In this document: positions 57,443 to 64,000 of the stretch, piece after piece
Position numbering within the stretch: position 1 is the stretch's first letter
Layout of the letters: every line of letters begins with the position of its first letter
NCBI RefSeq assembly: GCF_021462285.1
Contig: NZ_CP082787.1
Coordinates: forward strand, 3,410,001-3,474,000
Length of the DNA: 64,000 bases
Source of the DNA: Serratia entomophila
Lineage (GTDB): Bacteria; Pseudomonadota; Gammaproteobacteria; Enterobacterales; Enterobacteriaceae
Direction: 5' to 3'
The notes under the pieces: generated by a model
The model's input: only the letters and a program-made list of their open reading frames with translations
Databases searched by the model: none
Told to the model about the DNA's origin: nothing
Made by a program: the position numbers and the translations under genes

Positions 57443-58225
57443 TCAGCCGCCGTAGACGTCGAAGTCGAAGTATTTTTTCGCGTATTTGTCGTAAGTGCCG
57501 TCTTTACGCATCTCGGCAAACGCTTTGTCCAGCGCCGCCTTCAGCTCGGTATCGGTCTTGCGCAGGCCCATGCCGGTGCCGACGCCGAAGAATTTGTCAT
57601 CCTTCACCGATTCGCCGGCGAACGCATAGTCTTTGCCCGGCGGCTGTTTCAGGAAGCCGTCGCTGCCCGCCACCTCATCCTGGAAGGCGGCGTCGATGCG
57701 GCCGGAGGCCAGATCGGCATACACCAGATCCTGGTTCTGGTAAGGCACTACCGTGACGCCCTTCGGCTGCCACATGGCGTTGGCGTAAGCTTCCTGGGTG
57801 GTGCCCTGCAGCACGCCAACGCTCTTGCCTTTCAGCGCGTCCAGGGTCGGCAGCAGCTTGGAGCCTTTCGGCGCAATCAGGCGGGCATTGGCCGCATAGA
57901 GTTTGTCGGTAAAGGCGATTTCCTGCTGGCGTTTTTCGGTAATGGACAATGAAGAAATGATGGCGTCAATTTTCTTCGCCTTCAGGGAAGGGATTAGCGC
58001 GTCAAAGTCGCTCTCTACGAAGGTGCACTGGGTATTTATGCGTTTGCACAGCTCTTTGGCCAAATCGATATCGAACCCAACCAGCTCGCCCTGGGCATTT
58101 TTGGATTCAAAAGGTGCATAGGTCGGATCGGTGCCAATCTTCAGCGTCGATGGTAAGGCGGCGAATGCGCTGCTTGCTGCGCTCAGAGCCAGAACTAAAG
58201 GAAGAGCCAAAAACCGCTTTTTCAT
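57443..58225 (-). CDS. hisJ: Periplasmic histidine/basic amino acid binding protein
   Basis: A 260-residue periplasmic binding protein with signal peptide [22 protein letters not shown]. The mature protein has [20 protein letters not shown] and [19 protein letters not shown], closest to HisJ, but [21 protein letters not shown] is more like ArgT. It is the only binding protein between ubiX and hisQ, where E. coli has argT and hisJ, so it may cover both roles. The ribosome site is GAGGGTAATTT. A sigma54-like promoter lies ~65 bp upstream. Confidence 0.93.
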   Translation of the reverse strand: MKKRFLALPLVLALSAASSAFAALPSTLKIGTDPTYAPFESKNAQGELVGFDIDLAKELCKRINTQCTFVESDFDALIPSLKAKKIDAIISSLSITEKRQQEIAFTDKLYAANARLIAPKGSKLLPTLDALKGKSVGVLQGTTQEAYANAMWQPKGVTVVPYQNQDLVYADLASGRIDAAFQDEVAGSDGFLKQPPGKDYAFAGESVKDDKFFGVGTGMGLRKTDTELKAALDKAFAEMRKDGTYDKYAKKYFDFDVYGG

Positions 58226-58529
58226 AAATTACCCTCAAATTGATTTTTCTGATGCCACTACGGGCATTACTTTCCCCACCAAATCAATTTGCAGTAACCG
58301 TGCCACATTAAGTGCGACAGCCGGAGGGAACGGCTCCGGCCTTCACAAAACTGTTTCCTGGGACGATTAACCGCAAAAATAAACCGGCCGGTCAGGGCCG
58401 CGCCACTGGCAACCGTGAAATCCCGGCGCCATGAAACAGTGAACGTGATGAAGTGGGATCATTATGGTGCATGCTTCGCCCTAATTCAGTGCGGTGTTGC
58501 ACAAATGTACCAATTTGGGGATAAATCTG
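58226..58529. promoter_or_regulatory. Control region of hisJ
   Basis: A 304-bp region between ubiX and hisJ. It holds a sigma54-like promoter (58290-58305) and an upstream inverted repeat GTGC-N6-GCAC at 58489-58502, about 190 bp further upstream, in a position suited to an enhancer. I see no gene or RNA in it. Confidence 0.5.
58290..58305 (-). promoter_or_regulatory. Candidate sigma54 promoter of hisJQMP
   Basis: On the minus strand TGGCACGGTTACTGCA matches TGGCACG-N4-TTGCA with one mismatch and the exact 10-nt GG-to-GC spacing. Transcription would start near 58280, giving a leader of ~55 nt. Confidence 0.7.
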
Positions 58530-59102
58530 TTAACTCGGGCCTTGCCAGCGGGTGAACAAATCTACCGGCAATTCAATGTCGAACTGATCGATAACCCGGT
58601 TGACGGTCTGATCGATAATGTCATCCACGCTTTTTGGCAGATGGTAGAACGCCGGCACCGGCGGCATGATCACCGCGCCCATTTCCACCGCCTGGGTCAT
58701 CAGGCGCAGGTGGCCAAGATGCAGCGGCGTTTCCCGCACGCACAACACCAGCCGGCGGCGTTCTTTCAACACCACGTCGGCGGCGCGGGTCAGCAAACCG
58801 TCGCTGTAGCTATTGACGATGCCGGACAATGTTTTGATCGAACAGGGCAGGATCACCATGCCCAGCGTTTTGAACGAGCCGGAAGAGATGCCGGCGGCGA
58901 TGTCGCGCGCGTCATGCACCACGTCGGCCAGCGCCTGCACGTCGCGCAGGCTGAGCGAGGTTTCCAGCGCCAGCGTCTGCCGCGCCGCATTGCTCATCAC
59001 CAAATGGGTTTCCACCTCCGCGACGCCGCGCAGCACTTGCAACAGGCGCACGCCGTAGATAGCGCCGCTGGCGCCGGAAATACCGATGATGAGTCGTTTC
59101 AT
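58530..59102 (-). CDS. ubiX: Flavin prenyltransferase UbiX
   Basis: UbiX makes prenylated FMN for the UbiD decarboxylase of ubiquinone synthesis. 190 residues (E. coli 189), starting MKRLIIGISGASGAIYGVRL at ATG 59102 with GAGG 8 nt upstream. GSFKTLGMVILPCSIKTLSG and ERRRLVLCVRETPLH are the FMN- and prenyl-binding motifs. Downstream of purF, as in E. coli, after ~130 bp. Confidence 0.95.
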   Translation of the reverse strand: MKRLIIGISGASGAIYGVRLLQVLRGVAEVETHLVMSNAARQTLALETSLSLRDVQALADVVHDARDIAAGISSGSFKTLGMVILPCSIKTLSGIVNSYSDGLLTRAADVVLKERRRLVLCVRETPLHLGHLRLMTQAVEMGAVIMPPVPAFYHLPKSVDDIIDQTVNRVIDQFDIELPVDLFTRWQGPS

Positions 59103-59233
59103 AAAGCTGGCCTCTGCCACGAAAAAGATAGGATCAGGCAGACTTTGCCGCAATGGCGAGGGATAAGCAAGTCAGGAGGGATAATGCACCGCGACGCATG
59201 CCGCGGTGCACCTTGGCAGCACAACGCCGGCGC

Positions 59234-60751
59234 TTAGCCTTCGTTATGCATTTCCAGATTTTCCGCTTCGGTCTGCCCGCGCAGCGCCTTGGCGTCGTCG
59301 TTGCGCAGCGACTCCAGGTATTCCAGATAGCTCTGGTCGACGTCTTTGGTGACGTAAATACCGTTGAATACCGAGCATTCGAACTGGACGATATCCGGGT
59401 TCTCTTCGCGCACCGCTTCGATCAGATCGTCCAGGTCCTGGAAGATCAGGCCGTCGGCGCCGATGATTTGGCGGATCTCATCCACTTCGCGGCCGTGAGC
59501 GATCAGCTCGTTGGCGCTCGGCATGTCGATGCCGTACACGTTAGGGAAGCGAACCTCCGGCGCGGCGGAAGCGAGGTAAACCTTCTTGGCGCCGGCGTCG
59601 CGCGCCATCTCGACGATCTGCTCCGAAGTGGTGCCGCGCACGATGGAGTCATCCACCAGCAGCACGTTCTTGTCGCGGAATTCGGCGCGGTTGGCGTTCA
59701 GCTTGCGGCGCACCGACTGGCGGCGAGCCTGCTGGCCGGGCATGATGAAGGTACGGCCGACGTAGCGGTTTTTCACGAAGCCCTGGCGGTACGGCTTATC
59801 CAGGATACGCGCGATCTCCAGCGCGATGTCGCAGGAGGTTTCAGGGATCGGGATCACCACGTCGATGTCCAGATCTTCCCATTCGCGGGCAATCTTCTCA
59901 CCCAGCTTCTGCCCCATGCGCACCCGGGCGCTGTAGACCGAAATCTTGTCCATAAAGGAGTCCGGGCGGGCGAAATAGACGTATTCGAACAGGCACGGGT
60001 TGGTTTTCGGGTTCTCCGCGCACTGGCGGGTAAACAGCTGGCCCTTGTCGGTGATGTACACCGCTTCGCCCGGCGCCACGTCGCGCAGGAACTCAAAGCC
60101 CAGCGTATCCAGCGCCACGCTCTCGGAGGCCACCATATACTCGCTGCGGCCGTCTTCCAGAGTGCGTTTGCCGATTACCAACGGGCGGATGCCGTACGGA
60201 TCGCGGAACGCCAGCAGGCCGTGGCCGATGATCATCGCCACGCAGGCGTAGGCGCCGCGCAACTGCTGATGCATCGCGGCAACCGCAGTGAAGATGTTGT
60301 CGGATTCCAGCGGATAATGTTGGAACCGGTCCAGCTCGCTGGCCAGCACGTTCAGCAGGATCTCGGAATCGGAGGTGGTGTTGATATGGCGGCGGCCGCT
60401 TTCAAACAGCTTTTGGCGCAGCTCATGGGCGTTGGTCAGGTTGCCGTTATGGGCCAGCGTAATGCCGAACGGCGAGTTGACATAAAAAGGTTGAGCCTCT
60501 GAAGCACTGGAGCTGCCAGCCGTTGGGTAGCGCACATGGCCGATACCCATGTTGCCCTGCAAGCGCTGCATATGGCGTGCCTCGAACACATCTTTCACCA
60601 GACCGTTCGCTTTACGCAGACGGAACCCGTTGTGGGCGTCAATGGTGACGATGCCTGCGGCATCCTGGCCACGGTGCTGAAGCACCGTCAACGCATCATA
60701 AATCGACTGGTTTACCGGCATAAAACCGGCGATACCGACAATACCGCACAT
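59234..60751 (-). CDS. purF: Amidophosphoribosyltransferase
   Basis: First committed enzyme of purine synthesis, 505 residues as in E. coli. The glutaminase nucleophile is Cys2 ([20 protein letters not shown]), with [11 protein letters not shown] and [17 protein letters not shown]; the phosphoribosyltransferase part has the PRPP motif [16 protein letters not shown]. 21 bp after cvpA, co-controlled by the PurR box upstream of cvpA. Confidence 0.97.
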   Translation of the reverse strand: MCGIVGIAGFMPVNQSIYDALTVLQHRGQDAAGIVTIDAHNGFRLRKANGLVKDVFEARHMQRLQGNMGIGHVRYPTAGSSSASEAQPFYVNSPFGITLAHNGNLTNAHELRQKLFESGRRHINTTSDSEILLNVLASELDRFQHYPLESDNIFTAVAAMHQQLRGAYACVAMIIGHGLLAFRDPYGIRPLVIGKRTLEDGRSEYMVASESVALDTLGFEFLRDVAPGEAVYITDKGQLFTRQCAENPKTNPCLFEYVYFARPDSFMDKISVYSARVRMGQKLGEKIAREWEDLDIDVVIPIPETSCDIALEIARILDKPYRQGFVKNRYVGRTFIMPGQQARRQSVRRKLNANRAEFRDKNVLLVDDSIVRGTTSEQIVEMARDAGAKKVYLASAAPEVRFPNVYGIDMPSANELIAHGREVDEIRQIIGADGLIFQDLDDLIEAVREENPDIVQFECSVFNGIYVTKDVDQSYLEYLESLRNDDAKALRGQTEAENLEMHNEG

Positions 60752-60772
60752 GTTGTCTTTTCCTCATCAGCG

Positions 60773-61273
60773 CTACCGCCCCGGTAAATGGGTCGGTAAG
60801 AAACTCGACGTGCTCTGCAGGTAGTCAAAGAACCACCTGATGATGTAACTGAACTGGGGAATGAGCTGCGACTGTTTCCAGTCTGCGCTTTGCGAAAAGC
60901 CGGTAAAGGTATCCAGGAAGAACAGGATCGCCGCAACGATCAGCACCCCGCGCAATGCGCCGAAACAGATGCCCAGCACCCGATCGGTGCCTGATAACCC
61001 GGTTTTCTCTACCAGTGAGCTAATCACATAGTTAACAATAGCTCCCACGATCAGGGTCGCGATAAACAAAATCGCGATCGCGATACCGTTTCGCACCAAT
61101 TCATCTTCAAAACGAGTGAAGTAGACCGCAAGGTAAGAGTAGAAATGGCTGGCAACAAAAAACGCACATCCCCATGTCACAAGTGACAATGCTTCGCGAA
61201 CAAACCCTCGGATCAGGCTCACCAAAGCCGAAAATCCAATCACCGCTATAATGACGTAATCAATCCAGACCAT
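60773..61273 (-). CDS. cvpA: Colicin V production protein CvpA
   Basis: A 166-residue inner-membrane protein (E. coli 162) with four membrane segments (MVWIDYVIIAVIGFSALVSL start; GIAIAILFIATLIVGAIVNY). Needed for colicin V production and linked to envelope stress resistance. First gene of cvpA-purF. Its mRNA leader carries a degenerate ERIC element between the PurR-controlled promoter and the ATG. Confidence 0.95.
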   Translation of the reverse strand: MVWIDYVIIAVIGFSALVSLIRGFVREALSLVTWGCAFFVASHFYSYLAVYFTRFEDELVRNGIAIAILFIATLIVGAIVNYVISSLVEKTGLSGTDRVLGICFGALRGVLIVAAILFFLDTFTGFSQSADWKQSQLIPQFSYIIRWFFDYLQSTSSFLPTHLPGR

Positions 61274-61306
61274 GAACTATTCCAATAATGAATCGCCCCT
61301 GCCCCC

Positions 61307-61425
61307 TTCATCTTTCAAACCGCATCTGCGTTGGCTGCCTTCACTCATCCCAGTCACTTGGTTGACCAAGCTCTCGGAGATTCGTTCAGTTGCCGCCTTG
61401 ATGCGACATGAAATCTATCGGGTGA
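61307..61425. repeat. Degenerate ERIC element in the cvpA leader
   Basis: About 119 bp. CATCTGCGTTGGCTGC, CTCATCCCAGTCACTTG, CCAAGCTCTCGGAGATTCG and TTGCCGCCTTGATGC follow the ERIC consensus in order, with more changes than the nuoL-nuoM copy. It lies wholly between the PurR box and cvpA. Confidence 0.85.
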
Positions 61426-61453
61426 TCCAATTCGCGGCGAATTCTAACAGAAA

Positions 61454-61469
61454 AAGAAAACGTTTGCGT
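61454..61469. promoter_or_regulatory. PurR box of the cvpA-purF operon
   Basis: On the minus strand ACGCAAACGTTTTCTT matches the PurR consensus ACGCAAACGTTTNCNT. A TAGAAT -10-like hexamer lies just downstream (plus 61441-61446), so PurR would cover the -35 region. Confidence 0.88.
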
Positions 61470-61493
61470 AGGGGATTTCCTACCACGTTACAA

Positions 61494-61530
61494 ATAAAAA
61501 GCGGCGATAAAAAAAATCCCTCTCGCCGCG
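61494..61530 (-). terminator. Terminator of dedD
   Basis: On the minus strand GCGGCGA and TCGCCGC (61523-61529 and 61501-61507) form a 7-bp stem with a 15-nt loop, followed by TTTTTATTTG. Confidence 0.65.
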
Positions 61531-61628
61531 CCTACATAGGTGATTTCGCCTGTAAAAGGCGCAGTTTTTTCAATGATTATGCCAATACTCCTTGATTCAG
61601 GGGCACAGCATGCTGCACCCCTGAGGTC

Positions 61629-62396
61629 TTAGCGTGCGCCGTACGGCTTCACTTGCCCGCTCAGCCCGCTGATGGAATTCAGCGACGGCAGCGCAGACTG
61701 CAGTTTCTGCTTCGACGCATCCGGCCCAACGTAAATGCGGGTGATCTGCCCCTGAACCGGCGTTGACGGCACGGTGAAGGCGCGATAACCGGAAAGCCGC
61801 AACGAAGCGACGATCTCGCTGGCCTTGGCGGCGTTTTTCAACGCACCAAGCTGCACCACGTAAGCCTGCCCGGCCGGCGCTTTTTCTTCCGCCGGTTTTT
61901 GCACCGGTGCGGGTTCTGGTTTCGGCGCGGGTTCCGGCTTCGGCTCAGGTTTCACCACCGGCTTCACCTCTACCGGTTTCGGCTGCGGCACCGGCTTCGG
62001 CTTCACTTCCACCGGCTTCACTTCCGCCGGCTTGGTTTCGACCGGTTTAGGCTTCGGCTGCGGCACCGGCTGCGGCCGCGTAACCGCCGGCGGCACCACC
62101 ACAGGGGCGGGCTGCTGCGCGTTCTGGCGAACCGCCTGTTGAGCCGCTGCTTCGTTGGCCGCCTGCTGCTCAACCAGCGCGCCCGCGCCTTCCGGCGGAT
62201 GCGCCGGCAACGGCTGGTTTACCGGCGGCAGCACGTCATTTTCCTCTACGTCGCCCGGTTTCGGCACCAATGGTATGGCCGCGAATTCATCCTCGTAGTG
62301 CTTCTTTTTGCCGTCCAGCAGCCCTGGCAGGATGATTACCCCCAGCGCCACCAGAATAACGGTTCCAACCAGTCGGTTCTGAAATTTACTTGCCAC
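61629..62396 (-). CDS. dedD: Cell division protein DedD (SPOR domain)
   Basis: DedD localises to the septum and binds denuded peptidoglycan through its SPOR domain. The 255-residue protein has one membrane segment (LVGTVILVALGVIILPGLL), a long Pro/Lys/Glu/Val linker (~100-170) and the SPOR domain (AYVVQLGALKNAAKASEIVA to the end). The start is GTG 62396, abutting the folC stop, with GGGGAG upstream. E. coli DedD is 220 residues; the longer linker explains the difference. Confidence 0.94.
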   Translation of the reverse strand: MASKFQNRLVGTVILVALGVIILPGLLDGKKKHYEDEFAAIPLVPKPGDVEENDVLPPVNQPLPAHPPEGAGALVEQQAANEAAAQQAVRQNAQQPAPVVVPPAVTRPQPVPQPKPKPVETKPAEVKPVEVKPKPVPQPKPVEVKPVVKPEPKPEPAPKPEPAPVQKPAEEKAPAGQAYVVQLGALKNAAKASEIVASLRLSGYRAFTVPSTPVQGQITRIYVGPDASKQKLQSALPSLNSISGLSGQVKPYGAR

Positions 62397-63662
62397 TCAT
62401 ACTCCCCGCATCTCGTCTAACGCCGCCATCACCTGCGCAACGGTGTGGAACGATCCACAGACGATCACAATATCCTGTTTATCAGCATCCTGCATAGCCT
62501 GCCGCCAGGCAGTTTCGACATCGGCAAAGCGCCGCGGTTCCGTTAAATGTTGCGCCAGCTGCTCAGCGCTGGCGCCGCGCGGCCCGTCAAGCGGCGCGCA
62601 GTACCATTCATCCACCTGCTCGCTCAGGCAAGCCAGCGTGCCGGCGATGTCTTTGTCCGACAGCATGCCCACCACCGCACGCACCTTGCCGCCGTTGCGC
62701 GGCAGCTTCGCCAGGCGCCCGGCCAGATAGCCGGCGGCGTGCGGGTTATGCGCCACGTCGAGGATCAGCATCGGCTCTTGCCGCACCACCTGGAAACGGC
62801 CGGGCAACGTCGCCTGCTGCAGCCCAACGAAGATCGCCCGCTCATCGATTTCCAGCGGGGAATAGTTCAGCGCCGCCAGTGCAGTCGCGGCATTGGCCAG
62901 CGGCACGTTCGGCGTCGGCAGATCGGTCAGCAGCGTATCGCCGCCCTGCCACTGCCAGCGGTCGCCCTGCTCGCTGAAGCGCCAGGCTTCGTCACGGCGG
63001 TACAACGGCGCACCCAGCGTCTCCGCGACCTGGCGGATGCTCGCCGGCATATCCGGTTCGCCCACCACCGCCGGTTTGTCGTTACGGAAGATACCGGCCT
63101 TTTCCCGGCCGATGCTTTCGCGATCGTTGCCCAGCCAGTCGGTGTGATCCAGCGCGATGCTGGTGATCACCGCCACGCTCGGATTGACGATATTGGTGGC
63201 GTCCAGCCGCCCGCCAAGGCCCACTTCCAGGATAACCACGTCCAACCGCGCCTGCTTGAACAGCTGCAGCGCCGACAGGGTGCCGAATTCAAAGTAGGTC
63301 AGCGAGGTGTCGCCGCGCCCGGCTTCGATGGCGGCGAAGGAGCGGCTATGTTCCGCCTCGCTCAGCTCTTCGCCCTGAATGCGCACCCGCTCGGTGTAGC
63401 GCACCAGATGCGGTGAGCTGTAAACGCCGACGCGCAGGCCGGCGGCCAGCAAAATGGCTTCGAGGGTGCGGCAGGTGGTGCCCTTGCCGTTGGTGCCGGC
63501 AACGGTAAACACCGTCGGTGCTGGGGTCAGCAAATCAAGGTGCGCCGCAACGCGCTGCACGCGTTCCAGGCCGAGTTCGATCGCCTGGCTGTGCAGACGT
63601 TCCAGATAGTAAAGCCACGCGCTCAAAGGTGACGTGGCTTGGGGAATTTGGTGGTTTTGCAT
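62397..63662 (-). CDS. folC: Bifunctional dihydrofolate/folylpolyglutamate synthase
   Basis: FolC makes dihydrofolate and adds glutamates. 421 residues from ATG 63662 (E. coli 422), with MQNHQIPQATSPLSAWL aligning residue for residue with the E. coli start; two in-frame ATGs upstream (63671, 63689) would add up to nine residues without a better site. P-loop FTVAGTNGKGTTCRTLEAI, the omega loop GVYSSPHLVRYTERVRI, and VTSIALDHTDWLG are seen. It directly precedes dedD. Confidence 0.94.
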   Translation of the reverse strand: MQNHQIPQATSPLSAWLYYLERLHSQAIELGLERVQRVAAHLDLLTPAPTVFTVAGTNGKGTTCRTLEAILLAAGLRVGVYSSPHLVRYTERVRIQGEELSEAEHSRSFAAIEAGRGDTSLTYFEFGTLSALQLFKQARLDVVILEVGLGGRLDATNIVNPSVAVITSIALDHTDWLGNDRESIGREKAGIFRNDKPAVVGEPDMPASIRQVAETLGAPLYRRDEAWRFSEQGDRWQWQGGDTLLTDLPTPNVPLANAATALAALNYSPLEIDERAIFVGLQQATLPGRFQVVRQEPMLILDVAHNPHAAGYLAGRLAKLPRNGGKVRAVVGMLSDKDIAGTLACLSEQVDEWYCAPLDGPRGASAEQLAQHLTEPRRFADVETAWRQAMQDADKQDIVIVCGSFHTVAQVMAALDEMRGV

Positions 63663-63738
63663 GAGTCCCATCGCTGAACTTGGGTTCATTAATCCATCAG
63701 GGCACCACCCTCACCGCGGTAAAGGCGATGCTCTCCAT

Positions 63739-63800
63739 TATACCCGTCATACTTGAAGTTGCCTCCGCGTTGGCTGCAACTCCAATTATTTAGGGCATAT
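63739..63800. repeat. ERIC deletion derivative between accD and folC
   Basis: About 62 bp consisting of the two ERIC ends, CGTCATACTTGAAGTTGC and GCAACTCCAATTATTTAGGG, with GTTGGCT between. The central ERIC core is missing. The ends are imperfect inverted repeats of each other, so a hairpin remains. Confidence 0.75.
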
Positions 63801-63835
63801 CCCAACCGCCATTTAGCCACAAAATGACAATTGAG

Positions 63836-63863
63836 CCCCGCACCGGCCTGCGCCCGTGCGGGG
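63836..63863 (-). terminator. Hairpin after accD
   Basis: CCCCGCAC and GTGCGGGG form an 8-bp stem with a 12-nt loop, ~16 bp after the accD stop in the minus direction. The T-tract is poor. Confidence 0.5.
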
Positions 63864-63878
63864 TCTTCAGCCTGCGCC

Positions 63879-64000
63879 TCAGGCGTCGGCCTGATTTTCC
63901 TGGGCGATAACCGGCGCTTCCTCATCAAAGTGCGGCTGCGGCTGGTTAGTCAGCTTGGAAAGGATGCTGGCCAGGGTGCGGCGCATTTCCGGGCGGCGCA
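63879..64000 (-). CDS. accD: Acetyl-CoA carboxylase carboxyltransferase subunit beta, C-terminal end only
   Basis: Only the last ~39 codons are in the window; the gene enters from the right edge. The minus strand reads RRPEMRRTLASILSKLTNQ, then PHFDEEAPVIAQENQADA and a stop at 63881-63879. RRTLASILSKL is the characteristic AccD C terminus, and accD lies upstream of folC in E. coli. The acidic tail is variable among enterobacteria. Confidence 0.88.
   Translation of the reverse strand, partial: RRPEMRRTLASILSKLTNQPQPHFDEEAPVIAQENQADA

Noticed and set aside
1..64000. CRISPR array, rRNA or tRNA genes
   Set aside because: I saw no regularly spaced short repeats and no rRNA or tRNA-like cloverleaf sequence while reading the intergenic regions; the window is otherwise filled with protein genes.

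Overview
The window is chromosomal DNA of a GC-rich enterobacterium, most probably Serratia (S. marcescens group). The gene order matches the E. coli menD-elaB, nuo, lrhA-alaA-yfbRSTUV, ackA-pta, yfcDE, yfcG-folX-yfcH, his transport and ubiX-purF-cvpA-dedD-folC-accD segment. Nearly every protein can be lined up from memory with its E. coli counterpart. ERIC repeats are present. The species call is an inference from gene order and protein resemblance; no marker gene was searched.

Layout. 1-262: 5' end of menD (minus). 753-9404: a giant cyclic beta-1,2-glucan synthase-like gene lying where E. coli has menF, followed by convergent elaB. 9.8-15.9 kb: an accessory metabolic block with idnD-idnO, a divergent IdnR-like LacI regulator, a YcdZ-type membrane protein, an MFS transporter and a LysR regulator. 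15.96-31.15 kb: the complete 13-gene nuo operon (minus, nuoA to nuoN), with an ERIC element between nuoL and nuoM. 31.9-39.3 kb: lrhA, alaA, yfbR, yfbS, yfbT, yfbU, yfbV. 39.66-43.1 kb: ackA-pta.

43.16-44.13 kb: a small AT-richer two-gene unit, an HExxH putative metallopeptidase overlapping a lipoprotein gene. It looks like an orphan effector-immunity pair. 44.35-49.72 kb: an ascorbate-type PTS (IIA, IIB, IIC) with a split transketolase and a divergent LacI regulator; the intergenic region holds a perfect CRP site and two palindromic operators. 49.78-50.98 kb: yfcD and yfcE.

51.24-52.74 kb: an AT-rich 1.5-kb cargo flanked by ~0.4-kb direct repeats that copy the yfcE start, the intergenic region and the yfcG start. 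The cargo encodes an unrecognised 229-residue protein overlapping a 58-residue membrane protein, a divergent 75-residue membrane protein, and a perfect 16-bp inverted repeat. This is the strongest candidate for an undescribed system here. 53.13-55.18 kb: yfcG, folX, yfcH. 55.18-58.2 kb: hisJQMP with one binding protein (no separate argT) and a sigma54-like promoter. 58.5-64.0 kb: ubiX, purF, cvpA (PurR box, with an ERIC element in its leader), dedD, folC, an ERIC deletion derivative and the 3' end of accD.

Functionally most of the window is core energy metabolism: complex I, acetate overflow and anaerobic/aerobic regulators. Interspersed are nutrient-uptake islands under apparent CRP control and two compact toxin-like islands.
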